Origin: Gammaproteobacteria bacterium
GTDB lineage: Bacteria; Pseudomonadota; Gammaproteobacteria; Enterobacterales; Kangiellaceae
DNA length: 43,758 bases
Reading direction: 5' to 3'
NCBI GenBank assembly: GCA_029880585.1
Contig: JAOUOC010000003.1
Span: 1-43,758 of the forward strand
Every line of letters starts with the position of its first letter. Position 1 is the first letter of the stretch. A program made the position numbers and the translations under genes. Under the pieces are notes generated by a model, which searched no databases, had not been told where the DNA came from, and saw nothing but the letters and a program-made list of their open reading frames with translations. Positions 26,774 to 34,682 of the stretch are shown here, piece by piece.

Positions 26774-27240
26774 GTATTTTTCTCAGCAAGCCTCAACACC
26801 ATCGGATTATACAAAACCCCGTTTTTTTCCTGCATAGGCTCGGTTTGTACAAATCCAAATGCCTCATACATCCCGATAGCGTAATTTGATGAATTGACAA
26901 TAAATTCTTTAACATCCTGTTTTTCGACAATTTTTTTCATCACATACTGCCAAAGAGAGCCTGCTATACCTCTGCCATGATGAAGGGAATCCACAAAAAG
27001 ATGGTACAAATGATTATTATTTTTCATCCCAATTACACCGACAATTCGATCATCAATTTCAGCCACGTGGTAGACAAAACCGGTTTCCATGTAATCCCTG
27101 ATCACATTCTTTCTTATCAGATTCAAAAATACCTTACGACCTTCCGCTGAAAATTCATTGATAATGAACTCCTTGGCAGATCGTGTCATCAGAGCTGAAA
27201 TATCAGCTATATCTTTGGTTGTAGCACGGCGAATATTCAT
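26770..27240 (-). CDS. GNAT family N-acetyltransferase
   Basis: The 156-residue single-domain acetyltransferase opens with MNIRRATTKDIADISALM. The acetyl-CoA pyrophosphate loop is HHGRGIAGSLW in motif A, preceded by strand HLYHLFVD, and motif B ends NYAIGMYEAFGF. It transfers an acetyl group from acetyl-CoA to an unknown small molecule or protein N-terminus. It lies downstream of the formyltransferase-like gene on the same strand with a 103-base gap, so co-transcription is uncertain. Confidence 0.88.
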   Translation of the reverse strand: MNIRRATTKDIADISALMTRSAKEFIINEFSAEGRKVFLNLIRKNVIRDYMETGFVYHVAEIDDRIVGVIGMKNNNHLYHLFVDSLHHGRGIAGSLWQYVMKKIVEKQDVKEFIVNSSNYAIGMYEAFGFVQTEPMQEKNGVLYNPMVLRLAEKNT

Positions 27241-27343
27241 GAGAACTAATAAAATGTCCCTATCATATTTTGCAATTATAATTCGAAATAATGTAATAAA
27301 AAATAAAAGAAGACAAAAGCGGATACTGACAAAAAGCGTTTAT

Positions 27344-28114
27344 TTATGGCTGTTTGGTTAAAAAATTCAGATCTTCATTTGTTTCGAATAATTTAAGTCC
27401 TTTATTATAGAAATCATCAATCAAATTCTCATCAGGATAAGAATAATATTTTGATTGCCCTTCCTGATGAGTCGCTTTTTGCACATCTTCCCGAGTCAAT
27501 TGACCGACTGCATTAAGAATATTTTTGCAGCCATCGGGATATAAATTCAGCACATGCCACAAGTAGGATTTATGCTCATCTACCGACAGACATGAAGTTG
27601 CCAAAACATCCCCTGTATCAATTTTGCTATCAGAAATATAATGAAGGGTTGTTGATAATTGCTTATCACCGTTAAGTAAAGCATAAAAAGTGGCCATCAC
27701 CCCTTGATACTCTGGCAATTTACCAGAATGAAGATTGATCACACCTTTTTTGGGAATAGCGATCACCTCATCTTTCAAAATCAGACCGAAGCGAATGGAA
27801 ATAAATAAATCCGGTTCCAAGCTCTTTAATTCTGAACAAATTTGCGGATGATTAATTTTTTCAAGAAATTGGAAAGGCTGTGTCAAATAAGCATTATATT
27901 GTTCAAAGGGATGAGAATGCCCTTCTAATATCAGGCTATTCAGACAATTTTTTTCAAATACCGACAGCTTTTCGATCGGCTCCGGTTTGGGCTTGCTTGA
28001 ACCTACCCGATGGGATAAAAAAAGAGAACACTGATGTTCAGACAAATTAGGCAACAGTAACTTGAGGGCATACCATGCCGCTAAATCTGCATTTGCCAAA
28101 ATAACAATCTTCAT
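27344..28114 (-). CDS. Formyltransferase-fold protein of unknown substrate
   Basis: This 256-residue protein has the catalytic core of the 10-formyl-THF transferases. Asn127 and His129 lie in INLHSGKLPEYQG, and Asp166 in KIDTGDVL matches the N-H-D triad of GART and Fmt. It is shorter than Fmt (about 315) and lacks the Fmt C-terminal tRNA-binding barrel, so the substrate is more likely a sugar nucleotide, amine or other small molecule. The N-terminal portion (MKIVILANADLAAWYALKLL) is a plausible Rossmann start. It lies 29 bases downstream of uppP on the same strand and probably belongs to that unit. Confidence 0.8.
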   Translation of the reverse strand: MKIVILANADLAAWYALKLLLPNLSEHQCSLFLSHRVGSSKPKPEPIEKLSVFEKNCLNSLILEGHSHPFEQYNAYLTQPFQFLEKINHPQICSELKSLEPDLFISIRFGLILKDEVIAIPKKGVINLHSGKLPEYQGVMATFYALLNGDKQLSTTLHYISDSKIDTGDVLATSCLSVDEHKSYLWHVLNLYPDGCKNILNAVGQLTREDVQKATHQEGQSKYYSYPDENLIDDFYNKGLKLFETNEDLNFLTKQP

Positions 28115-28143
28115 TCTTGAGCCTTATCAAATATCAATAAAGA

Positions 28144-28950
28144 CTATATTACCATCACGCCAATTAACGCAGCACCCAATAACAAACGATAGTATATAAA
28201 TGGCTTAAACCCGACTCTTTCCAACAAAATCAAAAAGAAATGAATACAAGTTAATGCGGCAATTCCCGAAACCAATGCGCCAACAATCAGAAAATCCCAG
28301 GGGACAGCTTGCGTGCTGGTTGCCAGTTCCAGCGTCTTTAATCCACCGGGCAACAGGATCGCAGGAATGGACAAAAGAAATGAGAAACGTGCGGCGGCAG
28401 TTCTGGTTAAACCTAATATCAAACCAGCCGTCATGGTAATACCCGAACGAGACGTACCAGGAACCAAAGCCATCGCTTGGGCAAAACCAATAAACAGGAT
28501 ATCTTTAACTTTGAGCTGGTTTTCATTTCTTTGTTGTTTGGCGTAACTATCCGCCCACCACAAAACCAGTGCGAAAATAATAGTGGTTGCCGCAATCACC
28601 TGAGTGCTTCTTAAATAATCATCCACAATTTTAAAATAATTAAAGGCAAAACCAACCAATCCGACAGGAATAGTTCCCCAGATTACCGCCCATGCCAGAC
28701 GGCCATCATCACTTTTTTCACCTTTAAGCACCCATGCAAACCAGGCAACAATCATCGCTTTCACTTCATTTCTGAAATAATATAAAACTGCTGCCAGAGA
28801 GCCGACATGAACCGCTACATCAAAGGCCAAACCTTGCTCCGTCCAGCCAAGTAACTGTGAAGGCAGAATTAAATGTGCAGAACTGGAAATGGGTAAAAAT
28901 TCAGTTAAGCCCTGAATGATGGCCAGTATTATGGCTTCAAACCAACTCAT
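28144..28950 (-). CDS. uppP: Undecaprenyl-diphosphatase UppP (BacA)
   Basis: UppP dephosphorylates undecaprenyl pyrophosphate in the inner membrane, recycling the lipid carrier for peptidoglycan and O-antigen. The 268-residue protein has about eight hydrophobic segments. Its first motif is QGLTEFLPISSSAH (the E/QxxxE form, with Gln in the first place) and its second is PGTSRSGITMTAGL. Both are intact. It lies 15 bases after an 85-residue membrane protein gene and 29 before the formyltransferase-like gene. In E. coli uppP lies between cca and folB, the same relative place as here. Confidence 0.96.
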   Translation of the reverse strand: MSWFEAIILAIIQGLTEFLPISSSAHLILPSQLLGWTEQGLAFDVAVHVGSLAAVLYYFRNEVKAMIVAWFAWVLKGEKSDDGRLAWAVIWGTIPVGLVGFAFNYFKIVDDYLRSTQVIAATTIIFALVLWWADSYAKQQRNENQLKVKDILFIGFAQAMALVPGTSRSGITMTAGLILGLTRTAAARFSFLLSIPAILLPGGLKTLELATSTQAVPWDFLIVGALVSGIAALTCIHFFLILLERVGFKPFIYYRLLLGAALIGVMVI

Positions 28951-28965
28951 AAGTTATTCTCTTTT

Positions 28966-29223
28966 TTATTGGGTAAAATGATAATAAATGGCAAACAAAA
29001 TCAGCTGTGCAAAGGTAGTGATCCAGAAATAAAGTCCGGCTAACAATATCTTGCTTAATCGACTATCAGCTTTTTCATTTCTACGGCTTAAATAAATTCC
29101 CACTGTAAGAGAAATAGCAATCATCAACAAAACATAACCAACCCAACTATCCATTGGCGCTGCCAAAGCTGGCGTGGTGAAAACCGCGAGAAAAATCATT
29201 CCCAAAATACGATTAATTGACAT
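28966..29223 (-). CDS. Small three-helix membrane protein, unknown function
   Basis: The 85-residue protein has three hydrophobic segments (about 4-22, 27-46 and 60-80). The first could be a cleaved signal (TTPALA), which would leave two helices. A charged loop (SRRNEKADSRLSK) separates the last two. I do not recognise the family. It directly precedes uppP by 15 bases and is probably co-transcribed with it. The 135 bases upstream show no clear paired promoter elements. Confidence 0.68.
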   Translation of the reverse strand: MSINRILGMIFLAVFTTPALAAPMDSWVGYVLLMIAISLTVGIYLSRRNEKADSRLSKILLAGLYFWITTFAQLILFAIYYHFTQ

Positions 29224-29358
29224 ATTGAATTCCTGATTCTGTCGATAAAACTATTCTATTTGATACCCTTGCAAAAGGATGGTTAGCTTATCATACGACC
29301 GATAAACATTCGATAAATTCTGCTTAATTTTTGGATTTGGCGAACATTGCAAACCGTC

Positions 29359-30516
29359 CTATAAACGATGCAACTGACATTGCAAATCAAAGCCTTTTAA
29401 ATCCGCTGTCATTTGTTTACTCAACCCGATAACTTTGATGATCTCTCCCATCTGACCTTGAGTGGTTAATTTCTGGATCTGTTGACTCATCATATATTGC
29501 TGTTTTTCATCAACGGCCGCTTGCTGATCCAGAATACCATTTTCAATTAAAAATCCTGCCTGAGTGGTATATCCCTCAATATCAAATCCTTCATTATGCG
29601 CCGTCTCAATCACTTGTGTAAAATCCACATGGGCTGTAATATCTTGCAATCCAACCAGCTGGAAAGGATTGTCATTTTTTGTATGTCGACTAAAACACTG
29701 CAATGTTCCTTTTAGTCTTTGAGAATGATAATACTCACTTTGTCCGTAACCATAATCGAATAACAAAACGGCACCTTTTTTCAAACATTTTGACAGCCCC
29801 TTGATCCAGCCAGATAGCCACGGTCGAAGTTCAGTCATGTAATCTGCAGGATAGTCTTCTGATTGTAAAGCCGCGGGCAGTGATGATAATTCGACAGCTT
29901 CACCTGCTTGCCAGACAAAACCACCACCCTCATCCAGACCGACATTTAGATAATGCCAACCGTCCTGCTTGTCTTCCTGTTTCTGAATCATCTGGCAAGG
30001 AATGGCGTCCATCACCTCGTTGGCAATAATAATACCTTCAAAATTTTCAGGTAAATTATTCAGCCAGGTTACCTGTTGGTAAAATTTGTCTGCCTGAGTT
30101 TTTATAGTTTCATTTTGTAGACTCTGAAGTGTTGCACTGGGCTCTAATATTAAGTATTTCAGATTTTCATTATTAAAGGTTAACAATAAATCAGTCGCCA
30201 ACTGACCACTGCCCGCACCAATTTCAAGAATACTCATTCCAGCTTCAGACAAAGCATCTTTAATTGATTTAGCAATCCCATGGGCGAACAAATTTCCCAT
30301 TTCAGGCGCGGTAATAAAATCACCCTGTTCACCAAAAGTTCGCAGATTATTTTGATAATAACCTAACTGCGGTTCATACAAAGCCATATTCACAAAGTCA
30401 TCAAAACCGATTTCTTTTGTATCGCTGTTTCTGATTTTCTCTTGAATTAACTGTACCAGTTTTTGCTGAATGGCCTCTGCTTGCGGGGATAGTTTTAATT
30501 GATTTTGATTGGTCAT
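29359..30516 (-). CDS. SAM-dependent methyltransferase, MidA/NDUFAF7 family
   Basis: The 385-residue protein matches the COG1565 family. It opens with a segment including IGFDDFVNMALYEPQLGYYQ, then GDFITAPEMGNLFAHGIA, the SAM motif ILEIGAGSGQLATDLL (about 96-111), ANEVMDAIPCQMI and a C-terminal LLFDYGYGQSEYYH. The mitochondrial homologue NDUFAF7 dimethylates an arginine of the complex I NDUFS2 subunit; bacterial substrates are not established. The AT-rich two-gene cassette lies 33 bases upstream on the same strand. No separate promoter is visible in those 33 bases, so midA may depend on read-through from the cassette. Confidence 0.92.
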   Translation of the reverse strand: MTNQNQLKLSPQAEAIQQKLVQLIQEKIRNSDTKEIGFDDFVNMALYEPQLGYYQNNLRTFGEQGDFITAPEMGNLFAHGIAKSIKDALSEAGMSILEIGAGSGQLATDLLLTFNNENLKYLILEPSATLQSLQNETIKTQADKFYQQVTWLNNLPENFEGIIIANEVMDAIPCQMIQKQEDKQDGWHYLNVGLDEGGGFVWQAGEAVELSSLPAALQSEDYPADYMTELRPWLSGWIKGLSKCLKKGAVLLFDYGYGQSEYYHSQRLKGTLQCFSRHTKNDNPFQLVGLQDITAHVDFTQVIETAHNEGFDIEGYTTQAGFLIENGILDQQAAVDEKQQYMMSQQIQKLTTQGQMGEIIKVIGLSKQMTADLKGFDLQCQLHRL

Positions 30517-30549
30517 TTAATTTCTAATTAAAAATACGCTTATATTTCT

Positions 30550-31368
30550 TCAAAACAATGATTTTTGATATTCTTTTGGAGGATAAAACACTCCAATGAT
30601 TACAAAAGGATTCGGAGCTCTTTTATCCCAAAGCTTAGTTGTGCCAAGGAACAAGTAAATATCATTTTTTGCAAGGAAATTGGTTAGATATTTTTCTTTA
30701 ACTTTCTCAATAGCAATTTGTTCATCTTTGTATTTATTGTAACTTTTCCAATACAAAGCTCCTAATTCCCAATCCTCAATCATCATTTTTGATTCTTTTC
30801 CGTTTACATCTTCAATCTTATACGAAAACTTATATGGTAATTTATCAACTATTTTAAAAGGCTTCTTTTCTTTGTTGAAAAGGTCTCCTTGCAATAACTT
30901 CGCTTTCAATAATTCTATTTTTGATTTATCCCATTCCCTTTCAATTTCTTCAACAACTAAATCTAATATTTTTACAGGACTGAATGTTGCCAAGGAGAGC
31001 AAACCTTCTTTGTTTTTCTGTATCAATTCGCTCAAATCTCTATATATGGTGCTATTTTCTAAAATAAGCTTTTTTCTTTCATACCATCCTTGCTCTGTTC
31101 CGATTCTTTTCAATACTTTGATTGAATCTTGTTTTATTGGTCTAAAGCTTTCTACTCTATGATCTGATTTATTTTTCTCTACCTCAATCTCAATCCATTC
31201 CCACTTTTTATATTTTTTCTCATAATCTTCAATTTGTCTGAATTGAATCGGGTATAACCTTATCCATGAACCATCTTCTCTCAAGCCAGCAGTACATACT
31301 AACTCATCATATGTTTCTGACAAAACTGGATACGTTTTAACTGTGATTAGAACTTTTTCTGTTAACAT
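30550..31368 (-). CDS. Conserved protein of unknown function, possibly dual-OB-like; partner of DUF488 gene
   Basis: The 272-residue cytoplasmic protein has no signal or membrane segment and is rich in Lys/Glu. The N-terminal part (EKVLITVKTYPVLSETYDEL, VCTAGLREDGSWIRLYPI) reads as short beta strands. From memory it resembles proteins annotated as dual-OB-domain, usually found near DUF488 genes; I hold this loosely. A helical middle (about 95-175) follows, and the C-terminus again has strands (YLFLGTTKLWDKRAPNPFVIIGVF). If OB folds are present, nucleic-acid or nucleotide binding is likely. It starts 17 bases after the DUF488 stop, so the two form one operon. A+T content is visibly higher than in the flanking housekeeping genes. 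Confidence 0.72.
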   Translation of the reverse strand: MLTEKVLITVKTYPVLSETYDELVCTAGLREDGSWIRLYPIQFRQIEDYEKKYKKWEWIEIEVEKNKSDHRVESFRPIKQDSIKVLKRIGTEQGWYERKKLILENSTIYRDLSELIQKNKEGLLSLATFSPVKILDLVVEEIEREWDKSKIELLKAKLLQGDLFNKEKKPFKIVDKLPYKFSYKIEDVNGKESKMMIEDWELGALYWKSYNKYKDEQIAIEKVKEKYLTNFLAKNDIYLFLGTTKLWDKRAPNPFVIIGVFYPPKEYQKSLF

Positions 31369-31385
31369 CCTTATTCAAACCATTT

Positions 31386-32270
31386 TTATAAGTGTGATAT
31401 TTTTATGTCTTCATCTATTGTTTTCATCCGCACAGCAATTCTACCTCTGTGACACATGGTATGACTTTCCTCAAAACAGGTAAGCGCAATTCTTTTCTTT
31501 TTGTTGTAGAACTCACAAAGACTTAAAAGCTCTTTTTCACTCTTGTTTAGCGTGTACTTTTCATAATCATCAAATAATCTTTCATAATCTTGGATTGTTT
31601 TTAAACTTTGTCTTTTTTCAGTTACTATACCCAACTCTGGTAAATGGTAATAATCAATCCCTACTTTAAAAAGTACATCTTTCAAAGTTTTTTTAGAAAA
31701 TCCATACTTTCTACTAATCGGATTTTTTCTTACATCAATCAATAGCTTTATATTATTTTTAATTAGCTTGTTGATATACGCCTCCAAAGATATACCTTCA
31801 TAGCCTATAGTAGCAAACAGCTTATCTTCTTGGCTTTCAACTTGATTTCTTATTCTTGCAAGTCCATTCTCATCTAGCACCTCGTGGGCTATTACACTCT
31901 TAATCGCATAATAAGGGTATTTTTCATATACATACCTAATTAATTCTTTGCCCTTCAGATGCTCAAATTTCTGTTTAAATAATTTTAATTTTTTTTCTGC
32001 TCCATTTTTTAATTGCTTTCTAAAAGAAAATGCTCTTTCTCTTATTGTCCAATCGTCTGCATCCATCAAAATACCTGATTCAATCAATTTGTTCTTATCG
32101 GCATAAGATTGAAACGAAAAACAACCAAACTTAAATGGAATAAACTCATAGCTTTTTTCTTTTTCACAAATAGTCGTGTAAAGAAATAAGTATTTTTGAA
32201 AATCTGTACTTTTCAAACTTCCTCCAAATTCTTCTAGGAGTGCTAAAAGTACTTTTTGTCTATAAAACAT
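31386..32270 (-). CDS. DUF488 protein with N-terminal winged-helix-like region
   Basis: The 294-residue protein has two parts. Residues about 1-140 include LLEEFGGSLKSTDFQKYLFL and FIPFKFGCFSFQSYADKNKL, ending ESGIL. This pattern resembles the winged-helix-like N-terminus of YwgA/SocA-type proteins. Residues about 148-290 are a DUF488 domain: FATIGYEGISLEAYINKL, LLIDVRKNPISRKYGFSKKT, and the signature TCFEESHTMCHRGRIA with conserved Cys, Glu and Cys-His-Arg. DUF488 has no settled biochemical function but recurs in stress and conflict islands. The ATG at 32270 has a GGA ribosome site, and a promoter is predicted at 32302-32331. It is first gene of the AT-rich cassette. Confidence 0.85.
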   Translation of the reverse strand: MFYRQKVLLALLEEFGGSLKSTDFQKYLFLYTTICEKEKSYEFIPFKFGCFSFQSYADKNKLIESGILMDADDWTIRERAFSFRKQLKNGAEKKLKLFKQKFEHLKGKELIRYVYEKYPYYAIKSVIAHEVLDENGLARIRNQVESQEDKLFATIGYEGISLEAYINKLIKNNIKLLIDVRKNPISRKYGFSKKTLKDVLFKVGIDYYHLPELGIVTEKRQSLKTIQDYERLFDDYEKYTLNKSEKELLSLCEFYNKKKRIALTCFEESHTMCHRGRIAVRMKTIDEDIKISHL

Positions 32271-32301
32271 GAAACTATCCTAAGTGGTTCAGCAAGCACA
32301 T

Positions 32302-32331
32302 TGTATAGAATTTTTCTTAATTAATCTTCAA
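32302..32331 (-). promoter_or_regulatory. Predicted promoter of the DUF488 cassette
   Basis: On the minus strand TTGAAG (32331-32326) and TATACA (32307-32302) are separated by 18 bases. Transcription would start about 24 bases before the DUF488 ATG. Each hexamer matches four of six consensus positions. Confidence 0.5.
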
Positions 32332-32451
32332 TTGATTTTTCCTGAAATAAATTTTCAAGAGAAATTAACGCTATCAAACTTCATGCTACTACTGAATTTT
32401 ATTTTTTTGTTCCTTATAATGGGAAACCAAACAAAAACATATGGAAAATTT

Positions 32452-32916
32452 ATGCAAATTTGGGTCGATGCCGACGCTTGTCCTGTTGTGATAAAAGAAA
32501 TTCTTTTTCGTGCCGCAAGACGAGAAGAAATTTTGGTGACCTTTGTTTCCAATCACGCTATCAATGTACAAAAATCACCCTTTATCAAGCATTTAATGGT
32601 CGAAAAAGGATTTGATGTGGCCGATAACGAAATTGTAAAACGTATGCAGGGTGGTGATCTGATCATTACCGGTGATATCCCTTTGGCGGATGAAGTGATT
32701 GATAACAATGGTATTGCTCTGAATCCAAGAGGTGAATTGTATAGCAAGGAAAATATCAAATCCCGACTCAATATGAGAGATTTTATGGATACACTCCGCG
32801 CTTCAGGCATTGATACCGGCTCAACACCTTCTCTTAACCAAAACAATCGACAACAATTTGCCAATCAACTCGATAAGCTGATTGCAAAACATCATCGAAA
32901 ACCAAAAACGCAATGA
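32452..32916 (+). CDS. yaiI: YaiI/YqxD family protein (DUF188, PIN-like)
   Basis: From ATG 32452 the protein is 154 residues (E. coli YaiI 152) and opens with [20 protein letters not shown], the family hallmark. Asp-rich motifs such as [18 protein letters not shown] and the C-terminal RPF-like region complete the domain. The fold is related to PIN/NYN nucleases, but the activity is undetermined. The ORF track's 56-residue extension to GTG 32284 is hydrophobic and non-conserved and is rejected. A TATAAT at 32415-32420 may be the -10. The stop overlaps the folM start by four bases (ATGA), so they are translationally coupled. Confidence 0.92.
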   Translation: MQIWVDADACPVVIKEILFRAARREEILVTFVSNHAINVQKSPFIKHLMVEKGFDVADNEIVKRMQGGDLIITGDIPLADEVIDNNGIALNPRGELYSKENIKSRLNMRDFMDTLRASGIDTGSTPSLNQNNRQQFANQLDKLIAKHHRKPKTQ

Positions 32917-33677
32917 AAACACAATCGACCAACTCGCAACGCCCAACGGTATTGATCACCGGTGCAGCCCTGCGATTGGGCAAAGCTATGGCTGAAGCTT
33001 TTTTTGCTCGTGACTGTAATTTGATGTTGCATTATCGCCAATCTGGAGAAGCAGCTGAAAGTCTTGCTCACCATTTTAATCAAATCAGAGCTGGTAGTTG
33101 CCATCTTGTACAAGCTAATTTATCACGACCATATGCGAGCAAAACAATTATTGAATCGACTATAAACCACTTTGGACGGCTGGATCATGTGGTCAACAAT
33201 GCCTCCATTTTTTATCCAACGCCCTTTGAATCAATGTCTGAAAATGAACTTTTGAGTATTATACAAACCAATGCGCTGGCACCGATTTCATTGATAAAAC
33301 AGGCTTTATCTTATTTAAAACAATCCAATGGTTCAGTCGTAAATTTAATTGATATCTATGCCCAAAGTGGTCTTAAAAATCATACGGCATATGTGGCCGC
33401 AAAATCCGCACTTGAAGCCGCTACTTTTCAATTAGCCTATGAACTGGCACCAGAAGTCAGGATCAATGGTGTTTCACCTGGCGCAATTCTGTGGCCAGAT
33501 AATGAAACTACTAGTGACCAAGAAAAAGCTCGCCAACAAATACTGGAAAATACAGCTTTAAAACGCCTGGGAGAACCTGAAGATATTGCTGCTACGGTAA
33601 TTTATCTGACGCTAGATGCCAGCTATACGACGGGAAGTGTTATTAAAGTGGATGGGGGAAGAAGGTGGTATTTGTAA
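32913..33677 (+). CDS. folM: Pteridine reductase / FolM-like short-chain dehydrogenase
   Basis: The 254-residue SDR has the cofactor motif [13 protein letters not shown], the Arg-containing TGxxxRxG form typical of pteridine reductases. It also has NNAS, the active-site YVAAK (Tyr-xxx-Lys) and the terminal [15 protein letters not shown]. FolM/PTR1 enzymes reduce dihydrobiopterin or dihydromonapterin (and weakly dihydrofolate) with NADPH. The location beside folK and folB supports a pterin role, although a general SDR cannot be excluded. Its start overlaps the yaiI stop. It is convergent with folK across 48 bases holding a tandem heptamer repeat. Confidence 0.88.
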   Translation: MKTQSTNSQRPTVLITGAALRLGKAMAEAFFARDCNLMLHYRQSGEAAESLAHHFNQIRAGSCHLVQANLSRPYASKTIIESTINHFGRLDHVVNNASIFYPTPFESMSENELLSIIQTNALAPISLIKQALSYLKQSNGSVVNLIDIYAQSGLKNHTAYVAAKSALEAATFQLAYELAPEVRINGVSPGAILWPDNETTSDQEKARQQILENTALKRLGEPEDIAATVIYLTLDASYTTGSVIKVDGGRRWYL

Positions 33678-33681
33678 CACC

Positions 33682-33716
33682 TAGTTTCTAGTTTCTAGTT
33701 TCTAGTTTCTAGTTTC
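33682..33716. repeat. Tandem repeat, five perfect copies of TAGTTTC
   Basis: Five consecutive perfect TAGTTTC units occupy most of the 48 bases between the convergent stops of folM and folK. A flanking C and T extend the period slightly. Such a short perfect array is prone to slippage and may vary in copy number between strains. It contains no obvious terminator hairpin. Confidence 0.97.
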
Positions 33717-33725
33717 TGACAAAGC

Positions 33726-34208
33726 TTAGCTCTTAGAACTTGCAACCTCTATTGGTTGTTTTTTCTGGTCAAAATCCTGCCATAACTGCTGGTAGGTTTT
33801 CATATGAACCGGGTCTTTCATATCCCCAGCCAGATCGGCCAAAGGCTTAAGAACATAGGCCTGATGATAAATTTCTTCTCGCGGTAAAACGATAGGCTGC
33901 TGATAAGCCTGGTCGCCATAAAGCAATATATCAATATCAATGTGCCTGGATGAAAACTTCTCACCTGCTCTTACTCTACCCAATTCATTTTCCAGATTTT
34001 TTAGTTTTTCAATCAAGTCTTTCAGTTCAAGATCAGTGCGTATTTCAGCAACAGAGTTTAAAAAATCATCACCATCAAACCCTACAGCCTTACTTTTATA
34101 GACAGGTGAAAAGCGAACTTTATCAAAGGTAGTCCTCAGTGCTGCATGACATTGATTAATATTTTTTTCAGCATCAATATTGCTGCCCAGACCCAGATAG
34201 ACGATCAA
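33726..34208 (-). CDS. folK: 2-amino-4-hydroxy-6-hydroxymethyldihydropteridine diphosphokinase
   Basis: HPPK transfers pyrophosphate from ATP to 6-hydroxymethyl-dihydropterin, the step before dihydropteroate synthesis. The 160-residue protein has the opening MIVYLGLGSNIDAEKNI, the ATP/pterin loop segment FSSRHIDIDILLYGDQ and the C-terminal YVLKPLADLA. The start is TTG at 34208, overlapping the folB stop (TTGA), so folB and folK are translationally coupled. They catalyse consecutive steps. The last residues (EVASSKS) are not conserved. Confidence 0.94.
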   Translation of the reverse strand: MIVYLGLGSNIDAEKNINQCHAALRTTFDKVRFSPVYKSKAVGFDGDDFLNSVAEIRTDLELKDLIEKLKNLENELGRVRAGEKFSSRHIDIDILLYGDQAYQQPIVLPREEIYHQAYVLKPLADLAGDMKDPVHMKTYQQLWQDFDQKKQPIEVASSKS

Positions 34209-34561
34209 TGTTTGACGCCCCGCTCAATTTTCACACCCACGCTTTTTGATACACTCACAGCACCAGGTTTATTTAATGTTATGGATACCCACTTAACCGG
34301 GAAATCCTGCAGGATCATTTCAGCAACTTTTTCCGCAACCGTTTCAACTAACTGATAGGCACTTGCCTCAACCATATCATGTACGGCATGCGAAATTGCC
34401 TTGTAATCCAATGTATCTTCAAGCTGATCAGTTTTGGCTGCTTTGGCTATATCAGCCCCCAATTCAATATCAAAAACCAGTTTCTGTTTGATTTCCCTTT
34501 CCCAATCAAAAACGCCAATAATCGTTCTGACTTCCAGCTCTTTAATAAAAACAATATCCAT
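34205..34561 (-). CDS. folB: Dihydroneopterin aldolase
   Basis: FolB cleaves 7,8-dihydroneopterin to 6-hydroxymethyl-dihydropterin and glycolaldehyde. The protein is 118 residues, the usual length, with IKELEVRTIIGVFDWEREI (substrate-binding Glu), DTLDYKAISHAVHDMVE, QLVETVAEKVAEMIL and ITLNKPGAVSVSKSVGV holding the catalytic Lys. It heads the folB-folK pair. It is divergent from plsY across 121 bases. Its E. coli neighbours uppP and plsY are conserved. Confidence 0.95.
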   Translation of the reverse strand: MDIVFIKELEVRTIIGVFDWEREIKQKLVFDIELGADIAKAAKTDQLEDTLDYKAISHAVHDMVEASAYQLVETVAEKVAEMILQDFPVKWVSITLNKPGAVSVSKSVGVKIERGVKH

Positions 34562-34682
34562 AGTATTCTGTACTTTTAGTAAAATTAAATGGTTACAAGT
34601 TGCCGATTTTAATTAACGGCTGAATGCTTTACAATGTTGCGATAAATATTGTACACAGGTTTAATGATAACTGCGATTAATT

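Noticed and set aside
32284-32451. 56-residue hydrophobic N-terminal extension of YaiI in the ORF track
   Set aside because: It starts at GTG, is not family-like and is AT-rich; the conserved start [11 protein letters not shown] at 32452 gives the normal length.
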